Positions 5,413 to 16,271 of a DNA stretch of 28,700 nt are shown here, one piece after another. The notes beneath the pieces were generated by a model, which saw only the letters and a program-made list of their open reading frames with translations, did no database searches and was not told the origin of the DNA. Position 1 is the stretch's first letter; every line of letters starts with the position of its first letter. Source of the stretch: an uncultured Phascolarctobacterium sp. (GTDB lineage Bacteria; Bacillota; Negativicutes; Acidaminococcales; Acidaminococcaceae); NCBI GenBank assembly GCA_900757795.1, contig CAAEPE010000035.1, positions 1 to 28,700 of the forward strand. Direction: 5' to 3'. The position numbers were made by a program, and so were the translations under genes.

Positions 5413-6618
5413 GTGCAAATCATTGAAAAGCCAATAAAAGAATTAAAAGCATACGAGAATAACCCACGCAAGAACGATAGCGCGGTTGAATATGTAGCCA
5501 ACAGCATTAAGGAGTTTGGCTTTAAAGTGCCAATCGTAATCAATGCAGATAATGTCATAGTATGTGGACACACGCGGTTAAAGGCAGCAAAAAAGCTGGG
5601 GCTGAAAATCGTCCCTTGCATCGTAGCTGATGACCTGACAGAAGAACAGATTAAAGCGTTTCGGCTGGCAGACAACAAGACTGGCGAAATTGCTAAATGG
5701 GATTTAGACCTGCTGGGCGAAGAACTGGACGGTATTTTAGATATTGATATGTCCGGTTTTGGCTTTGATAATTTGCTGAACGAAAACGAAGATAAGGACG
5801 AAAAAGAAATCATAGAAGATGAAGTGCCTGAAACCGCTGAAAGTGTTGTCAAATCGGGAGACGTTTGGCAACTGGGGGGGCACAGGCTTATGTGTGGTGA
5901 TAGTACTGACGCGGAATGTGTGGCAGTACTAATGGACGGCGCAAAAGCTGATATGGTATTCACCGACCCTCCGTATGGAGTAGCTATTGGCAATAAAAAT
6001 AAGGCGTTAAACAGCGTCCAGAAGGCTGGACGCTGCACCGAAAATATTGCAAATGATAACATTTCTACTGATGAACTATATAAAATTCTTGTATCTGCAA
6101 TGACAAACTGCCGAAATGCTTGCAAAGACAATGCAGTGTATTTTGTTACAAGCCCACAAAGTGGCGAACTTGGCTTGATGATGATGATGATGATGAAAGA
6201 TGCTGGGCTACCAGTGCGGCATATGCTTATTTGGAAAAAGAACTGTGCTACTTTTAGCTTAGGCAGATTGGACTATGATTATCAACATGAGCCGATATTT
6301 TACACTTGGACTAAAAGCCATCATAACTACAGGAAAGGTGAGTTTCGGACTACAATATGGGAATACGATAAACCGAGAAAATGTGACTTACATCCAACTA
6401 TGAAGCCTGTAGCTTTAGTAGGTAATTGTCTCAACGATGGAAGCTGCGAGAATGATATTATATTAGATTTGTTTGGCGGAAGCGGCACGACTTTAATTGC
6501 ATGCGAGCAACTGAACAGAAACGCAAGGCTGATGGAATTAAGCCCTCATTATTGCGATGTAATAATCAAACGATGGGAAACATTAACAGGACAAAAAGCA
6601 AAACGGATAAGAGGTTGA
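5413..6618 (+). CDS. ParB-like domain / DNA methyltransferase fusion (401 aa)
   Basis: The GTG at 5413 has GGAGGG at 5400-5405. Residues 1-95 form a ParB/Srx-type domain: NNPRKN at 16-21 and the CGHTR box at 51-55. The rest is an N6-adenine/N4-cytosine methyltransferase: WQLGGHRLMCGDST, the catalytic DPPYG beginning at Asp185, and the S-adenosylmethionine-binding DLFGGSGTT at 352-360. Catalytic motif before cofactor motif marks a beta-class enzyme. Such fusions commonly sit just upstream of phage terminase genes and methylate phage DNA, probably against host restriction (inference). Six consecutive methionines (6178-6195) come from an ATG microsatellite. A G7 tract at 5874-5880 is read in frame. 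It starts the packaging operon. Confidence 0.9.
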   Translation: MQIIEKPIKELKAYENNPRKNDSAVEYVANSIKEFGFKVPIVINADNVIVCGHTRLKAAKKLGLKIVPCIVADDLTEEQIKAFRLADNKTGEIAKWDLDLLGEELDGILDIDMSGFGFDNLLNENEDKDEKEIIEDEVPETAESVVKSGDVWQLGGHRLMCGDSTDAECVAVLMDGAKADMVFTDPPYGVAIGNKNKALNSVQKAGRCTENIANDNISTDELYKILVSAMTNCRNACKDNAVYFVTSPQSGELGLMMMMMMKDAGLPVRHMLIWKKNCATFSLGRLDYDYQHEPIFYTWTKSHHNYRKGEFRTTIWEYDKPRKCDLHPTMKPVALVGNCLNDGSCENDIILDLFGGSGTTLIACEQLNRNARLMELSPHYCDVIIKRWETLTGQKAKRIRG

Positions 6619-6622
6619 TACC

Positions 6623-7000
6623 ATGGCAACACGAGGACGACCAAAGATAGAAATAAACCAACAAAATTTTGAAAGCCTCTGCGGCTTGCAATGCACGTTA
6701 GAGGAAATAGCGGGATTTTTCAAGTGCAGCGTAGACACTGTGCAAAACTGGTGCAAGTCAACCTACGGCGAGAATTTTTCGGTCGTGTATAAAAAGCATA
6801 GCGATGTTGGGAAAATCTCACTGCGGCGGCATCAATTCAAGCTTGCCGAAAAAAACGCTACTATGGCGATATGGCTAGGCAAGCAGATATTGGGGCAGCG
6901 CGATGTACAGGTAATAGACCAAAGTTTGGAAGTCAAGAAAAATCCTTTTGAGGGGCTGACAGAAGCAGAATTGAAAAAGCTGGCTGGTTTAAATGAATAA
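6623..7000 (+). CDS. terS: Terminase small subunit (125 aa)
   Basis: A small DNA-recognition protein lying directly before the large terminase gene. Residues 24-45 (CTLEEIAGFFKCSVDTVQNWCK) form a clear helix-turn-helix, followed by helical oligomerisation segments with LRRHQFKLAEKNATMAIWLGKQILGQRD. The C-terminal tail (NPFEGLTEAELKKLA) is typical of TerS and contacts TerL. It recognises the packaging start on phage DNA. GAGG at 6611-6614 sets the start, and the 3' end overlaps terL by 8 bases. The CTTGTTG cluster upstream is a candidate binding site (inference). Confidence 0.85.
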   Translation: MATRGRPKIEINQQNFESLCGLQCTLEEIAGFFKCSVDTVQNWCKSTYGENFSVVYKKHSDVGKISLRRHQFKLAEKNATMAIWLGKQILGQRDVQVIDQSLEVKKNPFEGLTEAELKKLAGLNE

Positions 7001-8417
7001 CCAAATAGCGAAGTTTGGCGCATGGTGCGAATTAGCACGCAGGCGCTTTTTTTATTACTGCGCTTTCAAGGCTCCGGACTTCTATCGCGCAGACAGGCCG
7101 TATATAGTGGACCTATGCGATACGCTGCAAAGATTTGTTGAGAGCAACGCAAGCGTTTTAATCTGTAACATGCCGCCGCGAACAGGCAAGAGCCGCACGG
7201 CGCAGATGCTTGTTGAGTGGCTACTGGGGCGCGACCAAAGCGTCAAAATTATGACCGGCAGCTATAATGAAACGCTATCAACCACGTTCGCTAAGGTTGT
7301 GCGTAATTCGATACAGGAAGAAAAGGCTGATATGTTGATACCTGTTTTTACTGACATTTTCCCCGACGTAGCTATTAAGCCCGGCGATGGAGCTATGAAC
7401 CTGTGGAGCTTGCAGGGCGGCTATAATAACTATCTTGCAACATCTCCAGGCGGCACGGCGACCGGCTTCGGCTGTACAATTTTAATTTGCGATGACCTGA
7501 TAAAGAACGCCAAAGAAGCGTATAACGATACGCTGAAAGAGGAACAGTGGCGTTGGTTTACTGATACGATGCTGTCACGTTTGGAGCAGGGCGGCAAGAT
7601 ACTGATAATTATGACACGCTGGGCAACTAATGACCTTGCAGGCCGTGCGCAGGAGCATTTTCAGGGGCTGGGGCTCGAAGTCGTAAATGTGAAGTATAAA
7701 GCAAAAAATGATGATGGCACAATGCTGTGTGATGACATATTGAACGATGAAACATATGACATCAAACGGCAAACAATGAGTGACGATATATTTTTTGCTA
7801 ACTATCAGCAAGAGCCAATAGACATCAAAGGCAGGCTGTACAGCAGTTTTAAAACGTATGAGGATATCCCGCGCGACAAGTCGGGTCATCCGCTATTTGA
7901 GAGCATCAAGAGCTATACCGATACAGCAGACGAAGGAAGCGACTATCTGTGCAGCATAGTATATGGCGTGTATCAGCATGAAGCATACGTTTTAGATGTA
8001 CTGTACACGCAGAAACCTATGGAAACAACAGAGCCAGCGACGGCAAAGATGTTTATTGAAAATGCTGTTGCTGTGGCGGATATTGAGAGCAACAACGGCG
8101 GCAAAGGTTTTGCGCGGAACGTAGAAACAACGATGCGCGAGAAATACGGCTGGAACAGGACGAAAGTTAGATGGTTTCATCAATCAGCTAACAAAAAGGC
8201 GCGTATCTTGTCAAATTCAACTTGGGTAATGGAGCATATTTATTTCCCGACGAACTGGCGTGACCGCTGGCCGGAGTTTTACGACAGCTTGATAAAGTAT
8301 CAGCGCGAGGGCAAGAACGCTCACGATGATAGCTGTGACGCGCTGACAGGAGTTGCCGAAAAGATGGCTGACAGCCGCAAGATGACGATAAATCCCGCGA
8401 TTTTACGGAGGCGGTAG
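6993..8417 (+). CDS. terL: Terminase large subunit, ATPase/nuclease (474 aa)
   Basis: The motor that cuts concatemeric DNA and drives it through the portal. The Walker A-like loop is MPPRTGKS at 60-67, Walker B is ILICDD at 163-168, and a coupling motif follows at IMTRWAT (206-212). The C-terminal RNase H-like nuclease is indicated by acidic clusters DTADEGSD (310-317), ADIESNNGG (362-370) and HDDSCDALTG near residue 450. Length and domain order are normal and nothing is missing. It overlaps terS by 8 bases and is followed by the portal gene after 2 bases. Confidence 0.95.
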   Translation: MNNQIAKFGAWCELARRRFFYYCAFKAPDFYRADRPYIVDLCDTLQRFVESNASVLICNMPPRTGKSRTAQMLVEWLLGRDQSVKIMTGSYNETLSTTFAKVVRNSIQEEKADMLIPVFTDIFPDVAIKPGDGAMNLWSLQGGYNNYLATSPGGTATGFGCTILICDDLIKNAKEAYNDTLKEEQWRWFTDTMLSRLEQGGKILIIMTRWATNDLAGRAQEHFQGLGLEVVNVKYKAKNDDGTMLCDDILNDETYDIKRQTMSDDIFFANYQQEPIDIKGRLYSSFKTYEDIPRDKSGHPLFESIKSYTDTADEGSDYLCSIVYGVYQHEAYVLDVLYTQKPMETTEPATAKMFIENAVAVADIESNNGGKGFARNVETTMREKYGWNRTKVRWFHQSANKKARILSNSTWVMEHIYFPTNWRDRWPEFYDSLIKYQREGKNAHDDSCDALTGVAEKMADSRKMTINPAILRRR

Positions 8418-8419
8418 AA

Positions 8420-9871
8420 ATGGAAATCAAGGAAGATATAATTAGAAATCAGAACAAACAGCGGATAGCTATCGCGGAGGACTACGCGCTGCCGTACACG
8501 CTAGGCAATCCACCGAAAGATGTGCAGAAAGCGTTAGACAGATGCTTTGCGCCTGTGTCTAATATGCTGACCCATGCGCTAGAAGATTTGAGCGTTGAGG
8601 GACTGCCGGTTTTCCCCGGCTATGGCATTTTAACAGGGCTGGCGCAGAACGGACTAATCCGCGCAGGCGTGGAAACACGCGCCGACGAAATGACGCGCAA
8701 GTGGGGCGAGATAGTACCCGCAGGCGGTGACTACACGGACGAAAAACAGGACGTTATTGAAGCACTGACAAAGGAAATGGAACGCTTCAAGGTGCAAAAG
8801 CTGCTCAATGAAGCAGCAAGTATGTGCGGCTATTACGGTGGCTGCCTGTACTACATTGATACCGGCGCAGAAGATAAAGAAATGGCAAATCCGCTGGTAC
8901 TTGAACCTGTTACGTTTAGACAAGGCAGTTTGAAAGGCTTTAGGCTGATTGAGCCGTTTATGGTATCGCCGGGACGCTACAATTCAGTAAACCCCATGGC
9001 AAGCGACTATTTCAAGCCTGACGTTTGGTATGTGCAGGGCATTCCGGTGCATTCCTCGCGCCTGCTGTACTTCGCAGAAAACAACCTGCCTAGCCTGTTG
9101 AAACCTGCTTACAATTTCTTCGGACTGTCATTAGCGCAGAAGGTATTGGACGCGGTGAGCCATTACACGGCCTGCCGTGAAGCAGCGGCGCGGTTGTTGC
9201 AAAAGTACGCACTGACCGTGTTTAAAACGGATATGTCGCAGATTTTGAGCGGCGGCATGGACGATACAATCAATCGCAGGATAGCGTATTTTGTGCAAAA
9301 CCGAGATAATGACGGCTGTGCTACCATCGACAAGGAAAGCGAAGATTTGGTAGTTATGACGACCTCGCTTGCGGGCGTAACCGACCTTGTGCGGCAAGCG
9401 CAAGAGTACGTTGCGGCAATGTTCAACGAGCCAGTAACAAAGATGTGGGGATTGTCCCCCGCAGGCTTTAGCACCGGCGATAGCGACCTACGCAACCACT
9501 ACGATAACATTGAAAGCCTGCAAGAAAAGATATTTACTACACCCATGGCGCGGCTGCTGAACGTCCTGCAAATGAACAAACTAGGCGTTATTGACCACAG
9601 TCTGCGCTTTGAGTTTGCGCCGCTGTCCGAGGAAGATAAGGGCGCGGAAATAGCCAATAACAAAGCTAAAGCTGAAACGCTGATTGCGCTGACTGACGCT
9701 AATATGATTTCGCCGGAGGAAGCGCGGCAAAAGCTGATTGATGACCCTGACAGCGGCTTTGGTAACCTGCCGCCCTATGACCCATCAAGCGAGATGGAGC
9801 CGCTGACACCGTTTGACCCGAACGAAAACCCGGACGGCGAAAAAGAAGAAAAAGAAGTTGATGTAATATGA
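8420..9871 (+). CDS. Portal protein, DUF1073 type (483 aa)
   Basis: A DUF1073-type portal, which forms the ring at the capsid vertex through which DNA passes. Recognisable parts are the N-terminal region with LPGYGILTGLAQNGLI-like sequence (about 63-78), the MCGYYGGCLYYID segment (about 135-147), FFGLSLAQKVLDAV in the stem region, and the MWGLSPAGFSTGDSDLRNHYD block typical of the family (about 341-361). The C-terminus is acidic and proline-rich. Databases sometimes attach the name anti-CBASS Acb1 to this family, but I see no pair of HxT phosphodiesterase motifs. Position after terL and before the minor head gene confirms the role. GGAGGCGG precedes the ATG. Confidence 0.9.
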   Translation: MEIKEDIIRNQNKQRIAIAEDYALPYTLGNPPKDVQKALDRCFAPVSNMLTHALEDLSVEGLPVFPGYGILTGLAQNGLIRAGVETRADEMTRKWGEIVPAGGDYTDEKQDVIEALTKEMERFKVQKLLNEAASMCGYYGGCLYYIDTGAEDKEMANPLVLEPVTFRQGSLKGFRLIEPFMVSPGRYNSVNPMASDYFKPDVWYVQGIPVHSSRLLYFAENNLPSLLKPAYNFFGLSLAQKVLDAVSHYTACREAAARLLQKYALTVFKTDMSQILSGGMDDTINRRIAYFVQNRDNDGCATIDKESEDLVVMTTSLAGVTDLVRQAQEYVAAMFNEPVTKMWGLSPAGFSTGDSDLRNHYDNIESLQEKIFTTPMARLLNVLQMNKLGVIDHSLRFEFAPLSEEDKGAEIANNKAKAETLIALTDANMISPEEARQKLIDDPDSGFGNLPPYDPSSEMEPLTPFDPNENPDGEKEEKEVDVI

Positions 9872-10656
9872 GCAAGCAGCAGACTTTTGGCCGCAGCCGC
9901 CCTAGCGTATCGTATGAACTAATATTCCGCAAGGAGCTGGAAAAGCTGGGGCAGGAGATGCAAAAGGACGTGGAGCAACGCCTGCAAGCCTACCTGCAAA
10001 GCGAGATGGCGCAAGATGCTGCCTACGTGTGCTGGGTGCAGATTATGAAAGCTCTGCGGCAAGAATGGTACAGAAAGTACAAGCAACGCGGTATTGAGTT
10101 GGCTAAATGGCTGGCAACAAAGACCGACAAGCGCACAGCGGCGCAGATACAGCGCAAGCTAAAGAAATTCGGTTTTTCCATCACTCCGCAGTACACTGAC
10201 GCGCAAAAGCAGCTGATAGACAATATTGTTGCAGAAAACGTCAGTATGATACAGTCAATCCCGCAGCAGTATCTGCGGCGTGTACAGCGAGCCACAGCGG
10301 CAGCTTTTAAGCGCGGACAGGACGTTGGCGGACTGACCAAAGTGCTGCAAGTGATGCTTAACCGTATTGGTGATGACAGCAAAACACGCGCTGCTCTTAT
10401 CGCCCGCGACCAAAACCAAAAGGCTACACAAGCATTTGCTGTTGCCAATGCGCAGGCGTTCGGAGCGCGGCGTGGCAGATGGATACACGTCCCAGGCAAA
10501 TACAGCAGCCGTATAACGCATATCAAAATGGACAAGCAGGTATTTGACCTAGAAAAAGGTATTTACGACCCTGATGTGAAGCGGCTTGTGAAGCCGGGGG
10601 AACTGATTTACTGTAACTGCCAATTTCAAATTTTAATGCCGGGCTTCGAGGAGTAA
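9868..10656 (+). CDS. Minor head protein, Mu F / SPP1 gp7 type (262 aa)
   Basis: Overlaps the portal gene by 4 bases (ATGA), the usual neighbour. The diagnostic C-terminal block is present: ARDQNQKATQAFAVANAQAFGARRGRWIHVPG, then a region with THIKMD, FDLEKGIYDP, and the ending PGELIYCNCQFQ. This is the Mu F-type head-morphogenesis pattern, normally needed for capsid assembly or DNA ejection. The N-terminal half is helical and basic. The protein ends cleanly soon after the domain (PGFEE). The next gene, a methyltransferase, begins 3 bases later and breaks the normal order in which protease and scaffold follow. Confidence 0.85.
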   Translation: MSKQQTFGRSRPSVSYELIFRKELEKLGQEMQKDVEQRLQAYLQSEMAQDAAYVCWVQIMKALRQEWYRKYKQRGIELAKWLATKTDKRTAAQIQRKLKKFGFSITPQYTDAQKQLIDNIVAENVSMIQSIPQQYLRRVQRATAAAFKRGQDVGGLTKVLQVMLNRIGDDSKTRAALIARDQNQKATQAFAVANAQAFGARRGRWIHVPGKYSSRITHIKMDKQVFDLEKGIYDPDVKRLVKPGELIYCNCQFQILMPGFEE

Positions 10657-10658
10657 GC

Positions 10659-12176
10659 ATGGAACTAAAAGAATTAACTTCAAGATTTATTGATATTTTG
10701 GGCATTCAAAATACAGCGGACATTAGCATAGCGATTGCCGAACGAGTTGTCAATGATTCTTTAGGGCTACAAAAAGAAACAATTTTTGCAGAATATTTAA
10801 AGCTTTGTCCTAACTTAGAAGTTGATTATTTACAAAAAATACATCAATTCTTCAATAGCGACCGTGTGGAAAAAAAGCAGGATTTTACGCCAGCTTGCCT
10901 AGGCAAGTTGTTAGCGGCTTTAACTCCATGTGGGGAATGGGTGTTAGATTGTTGCGCAGGAAGCGGAGCCTTAACAATACAAAAATGGGCGCAGGACAAA
11001 ACGCAGAAATTTTATTGCGAAGAACTTGATTCAAATGTCATTCCCTTGCTCCTGTTTAATCTATCTGTCCGAAATATTACTGGTTATGTTATAAATAAAA
11101 ATGTTGTCACAGAAGAAGTTTTTAAAATTTGGAAGTTGGAAGCAGGCGAACGCTATTCTGTAATCACAGAAATAAAAGAACTGCCTGATTTGAATTTTGA
11201 CTGTGCTATATCTAATCCACCCTATAACATTCCATGGATGCCGACTAATTCCAAACGCTTTAACGGCTGGCCTTTGCTACCTCCCAAAGGAAACGCTAAT
11301 TTAGTTTTTGTAGCAAGATTGTTAGAAAACCTAAAAGGTACGGCAGCAGCTATTTTGCCGTGTGGAGTGCTGGACAAAAACAACGAGCAGGGGATACGAG
11401 AATATCTATTGAATCAGCATTTCATCAAATCGGTAATCGTGCTTCCTGATAGAATGTTTGAAAGCACAAGTATTCCAGTTTGTGTTATTGTTTTTGAAGC
11501 TGGCAGCAATAATACTGTATTTATTGACCAACGCAATAAATTTAATACAGAGACGCGTTTGCAAAAAGGCGAGCTGCACATGGCAAATCGCACGTACCAC
11601 AAAGAAGTTAAGGTTTTAACCGATGCACATATTGCAGATATAGTGAAAATCATTGACGAAAAAATAGAAATTAAAGGACATAGCAAAGTTGGTTTCCCTA
11701 AAGATTGTGCGCAAAATAAATATGTGCTCTTGCCATCAAGATACATCGAATTTGAGACAGAAGAATGCATTCACAGGCCATTTAAGGAAATCATTAACGA
11801 TATTAACAAGATTATTGCAGAAAAAAATATTGTAAAAATCACAGTAAATGAAACGATAGCAAAAGATTTAGGGCTGCAAGAAATTGCTGAATTAGTCAAG
11901 CAAGGCAATCAAGGAATAGAATCTCAAAATGTTACTTATGAAAAATTATTGGACGCAAAAATAGAAAAAGAAGATTATATCAGCCTAACTAAAAACAAAA
12001 ATGAATTTAAATTTGAGAACAAAAATAAAGAGTGCCTATCGTCATTATTTAAGATACTGCTGCCAATGTGGAAACAGCATATATTTTACTTGAATGAGCA
12101 AGAAAACATACTGCTGGCAGAACTCAGGGACGCTATGTTACTGGAGTTAATGTCAGGCAAACTAACGATTGAATAA
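10659..12176 (+). CDS. HsdM-like N6-adenine methyltransferase, inserted in head module (505 aa)
   Basis: A gamma-class N6-adenine methyltransferase of the type I HsdM fold. KKQDFTPACLGKLL (72-85) is the HsdM-type xxFTP motif, DCCAGSGALT (97-106) binds S-adenosylmethionine, and SNPPYN (185-190) is catalytic. The last residues, LRDAMLLELMSGKL, resemble the conserved tail of HsdS specificity subunits (LRDTLLPKLMSG), so target recognition may be built in. There is no separate HsdS or HsdR nearby. GAGGAG precedes the ATG. The DNA is visibly AT-richer than its neighbours and the gene is closed by its own terminator at 12253-12283, the marks of an acquired cargo gene. Likely role: self-protection of phage DNA (inference). 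Confidence 0.85.
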   Translation: MELKELTSRFIDILGIQNTADISIAIAERVVNDSLGLQKETIFAEYLKLCPNLEVDYLQKIHQFFNSDRVEKKQDFTPACLGKLLAALTPCGEWVLDCCAGSGALTIQKWAQDKTQKFYCEELDSNVIPLLLFNLSVRNITGYVINKNVVTEEVFKIWKLEAGERYSVITEIKELPDLNFDCAISNPPYNIPWMPTNSKRFNGWPLLPPKGNANLVFVARLLENLKGTAAAILPCGVLDKNNEQGIREYLLNQHFIKSVIVLPDRMFESTSIPVCVIVFEAGSNNTVFIDQRNKFNTETRLQKGELHMANRTYHKEVKVLTDAHIADIVKIIDEKIEIKGHSKVGFPKDCAQNKYVLLPSRYIEFETEECIHRPFKEIINDINKIIAEKNIVKITVNETIAKDLGLQEIAELVKQGNQGIESQNVTYEKLLDAKIEKEDYISLTKNKNEFKFENKNKECLSSLFKILLPMWKQHIFYLNEQENILLAELRDAMLLELMSGKLTIE

Positions 12177-12252
12177 AATCTATTTTTAACCTGCAAGGAT
12201 ATAAACCCTTGGGAAAACACCCATAATAAATTTTAAAAATAGCATACAGTTT

Positions 12253-12283
12253 AAAAGACGTTATTTTTATAGCGTCTTTTTTT
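12253..12283 (+). terminator. Intrinsic terminator after the methyltransferase gene
   Basis: Stem AAAAGACGTTAT (12253-12264) with ATAGCGTCTTTT (12269-12280), TTTT loop, one wobble, run of seven T at 12277-12283. It stands inside the late gene block, 25 bases before the next start codon. Confidence 0.8.
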
Positions 12284-12307
12284 ATTGCTCGGAAAGGAGG
12301 TGAAAAG

Positions 12308-14645
<2,338 letters not shown>

Positions 14646-14659
14646 GGAGGGCTAAAGAA

Positions 14660-15172
14660 ATGGCTAATTTCCCGAAAACTGTAAATATGTATCCTGCCAT
14701 CGGCGTACCTGGTGCGTTCGCGTCTGTAAACCCTGACGTATCCACCGCTTTAGGCCGCGTCGCTGGCGATGTTGTTCCTGTAGGTGGCTTCTGTTGGGAC
14801 GACCCTGATAATGAGGGTACTGTGCTAGCAAAAGGCACCGGCAAGCCGCTGGGCTTCGTTGCCCGCGATGTTATGTATCCTATTTTCGACCTGTCCGCCG
14901 AAAAGCCTAATGTTGTGCCTGCTGGCTACAACGTCAACGTGCAAGTTCAGGGCGATTTTTATGTGTCCGTAGCCGCTGCTGTAACCAAAGGCCAAAAGGT
15001 ATTCGCCAACACTAAGGACGGCAGCGTATCCGGCGCAGCAGCAGGCGCAACTGTGACCGATGCTGTGGAAACTGACTGGGCATTCGCTACCAGCGCAGGC
15101 AAAGACGAAATTGCAATAATTACCAATTACGGCGCGACCCCCGTTATTCCGCCCGCTTCTAGTGGCAAGTAA
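14660..15172 (+). CDS. Capsid cement/decoration protein, Gp24-like (170 aa)
   Basis: A small, glycine/alanine/valine-rich beta protein placed directly before the major capsid gene. The pattern FPKTVNMYPAIGVPGAFASVNP, then GKPLGFVARDV, then VQGDFYVSVAAAVTKGQKVFA and the ending AIITNYGA matches the phage structural cement (Gp24-like) family, which sits on the outer capsid surface and stabilises it. Complete at both ends. GGAGGG at 14646-14651 follows directly on the scaffold stop codon and sets the start. Confidence is good for a capsid-associated protein, lower for the exact family name. Confidence 0.75.
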   Translation: MANFPKTVNMYPAIGVPGAFASVNPDVSTALGRVAGDVVPVGGFCWDDPDNEGTVLAKGTGKPLGFVARDVMYPIFDLSAEKPNVVPAGYNVNVQVQGDFYVSVAAAVTKGQKVFANTKDGSVSGAAAGATVTDAVETDWAFATSAGKDEIAIITNYGATPVIPPASSGK

Positions 15173-15193
15173 TTGAAAAGGAGTGAAGCAAAC

Positions 15194-16210
15194 ATGAATG
15201 ACAGACAATATATGCAGCTGATGCGTGAAAAGGGCATCGTGTTCGACGGCGCACGCGCATTTATTACCGCTGCAAACATTGACAAACTGGCACAGGACGC
15301 CGCTATGGTAACCGTACCGTCTAGCGGCGTTCCTGCTGTCCTGACTACCTACATCGACCCCATGACCGTCGACATTCTGACCGCACCGCGCAATGCTCGC
15401 GAGATTTTCGGCGAAGTCAAGAAAGGCGATTGGACTGAAACTGGCGCATTGTTCAAAGCTGTTGAGATGGTAGGCGAGACTACTCCCTATACCGACTTCG
15501 GCAACGGCGCAACTGCTGATGTTAACGTGTCCTATCCGTTCCGTGAGAACTATGTTTATCAGACCCATATCCGCTATGGCGACCGTGAGGTGGCTGTGTC
15601 CGGCCGTGCCATGATTAACCTGGCATCTGAAAAACAACGCAGCGCAGCAACCATTATCGACATCGATGCCAACAAATTCTCACTGTTAGGCGTTGCTGGC
15701 AAGCAGATTTACGGCCTGCTGAATGACCCGAATCTGCCTGCTGCTATTACTCCAGAAGTAGTAAATACCAATGTGACTAAATGGTCAGCAAAGACCACCC
15801 AGCAGATTTATAACGATGTGCTGAAACTAGCCGCAGAGCTGTTCACTAACTCCATGGGCAATATCGACGAAAAAAGCGACCTTGTGCTTGCTGTATCTCC
15901 GGCAACCAACGTACTGCTGGGAAAAGCTACTGACTTCAACGTGTCCGTAAAAGACATGCTGATGAAGTATTTCAGCAACATTCGCTTTGTTACCCTGCCG
16001 GAGCTGGATACTACCAGCGGCGACAGCGTAATGTTGATTGCGACCAGCGTAAAGGGTATGCCTACTGCACAGCTGGGCTACTCCGATAAAATGCGTGCTA
16101 TGCGCGTAATTCCGCACACCAGCTGGTACGACCAAAAATTCGTTGCTGGTACTTACGGCGCTATCATCTATTATCCCTACGCAATCGCCACCATGACCGG
16201 CGTAGCGTAA
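15194..16210 (+). CDS. Major capsid protein, DUF2184 type (338 aa)
   Basis: Starts at the ATG at 15194 behind AAGGAG (15178-15183); the upstream in-frame ATG at 15173 would absorb that ribosome site. The sequence has the DUF2184 coat-protein pattern: an N-terminal arm, PMTVDILTAPRNAREIFGEVKKGDW (about 55-79), YGDREVAVSGRAMINLASEKQRSAATIIDIDANKF (about 130-164), then LLNDPNLPAAI and the P-domain/A-domain strands up to YYPYAIATMTGV. It builds the HK97-fold shell. Codon use is the most even of the window, as expected for the most abundant virion protein. A strong terminator follows at 16223-16254. Confidence 0.9.
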   Translation: MNDRQYMQLMREKGIVFDGARAFITAANIDKLAQDAAMVTVPSSGVPAVLTTYIDPMTVDILTAPRNAREIFGEVKKGDWTETGALFKAVEMVGETTPYTDFGNGATADVNVSYPFRENYVYQTHIRYGDREVAVSGRAMINLASEKQRSAATIIDIDANKFSLLGVAGKQIYGLLNDPNLPAAITPEVVNTNVTKWSAKTTQQIYNDVLKLAAELFTNSMGNIDEKSDLVLAVSPATNVLLGKATDFNVSVKDMLMKYFSNIRFVTLPELDTTSGDSVMLIATSVKGMPTAQLGYSDKMRAMRVIPHTSWYDQKFVAGTYGAIIYYPYAIATMTGVA

Positions 16211-16222
16211 ACCGAACATCAC

Positions 16223-16254
16223 AGCGGGCAGAATTTAACTGCCCGCTATTTTTT
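16223..16254 (+). terminator. Intrinsic terminator after major capsid gene
   Basis: Perfect 9-bp stem AGCGGGCAG (16223-16231) with CTGCCCGCT (16239-16247), 7-base loop, then six T at 16249-16254. Probably partial, setting the capsid-to-tail transcript ratio. Confidence 0.85.
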
Positions 16255-16271
16255 AGAACGGAGGCTATAAC

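Noticed and set aside
5874..5880. G7 tract in the ParB-methyltransferase gene as a second frameshift
   Set aside because: It is read in frame, and the surrounding WQLGGHRLMCGDST motif is intact on both sides.
8420..9871. Portal as an anti-CBASS Acb1 phosphodiesterase
   Set aside because: Some databases give DUF1073 proteins that name, but I find no pair of HxT motifs, and the place and sequence fit a portal.
10587..10615. A private promoter for the HsdM-like gene (TTGTGA, 17 bases, TACTGT)
   Set aside because: The -10 matches consensus at only three of six bases and the site lies inside the minor head coding region; too weak to list.
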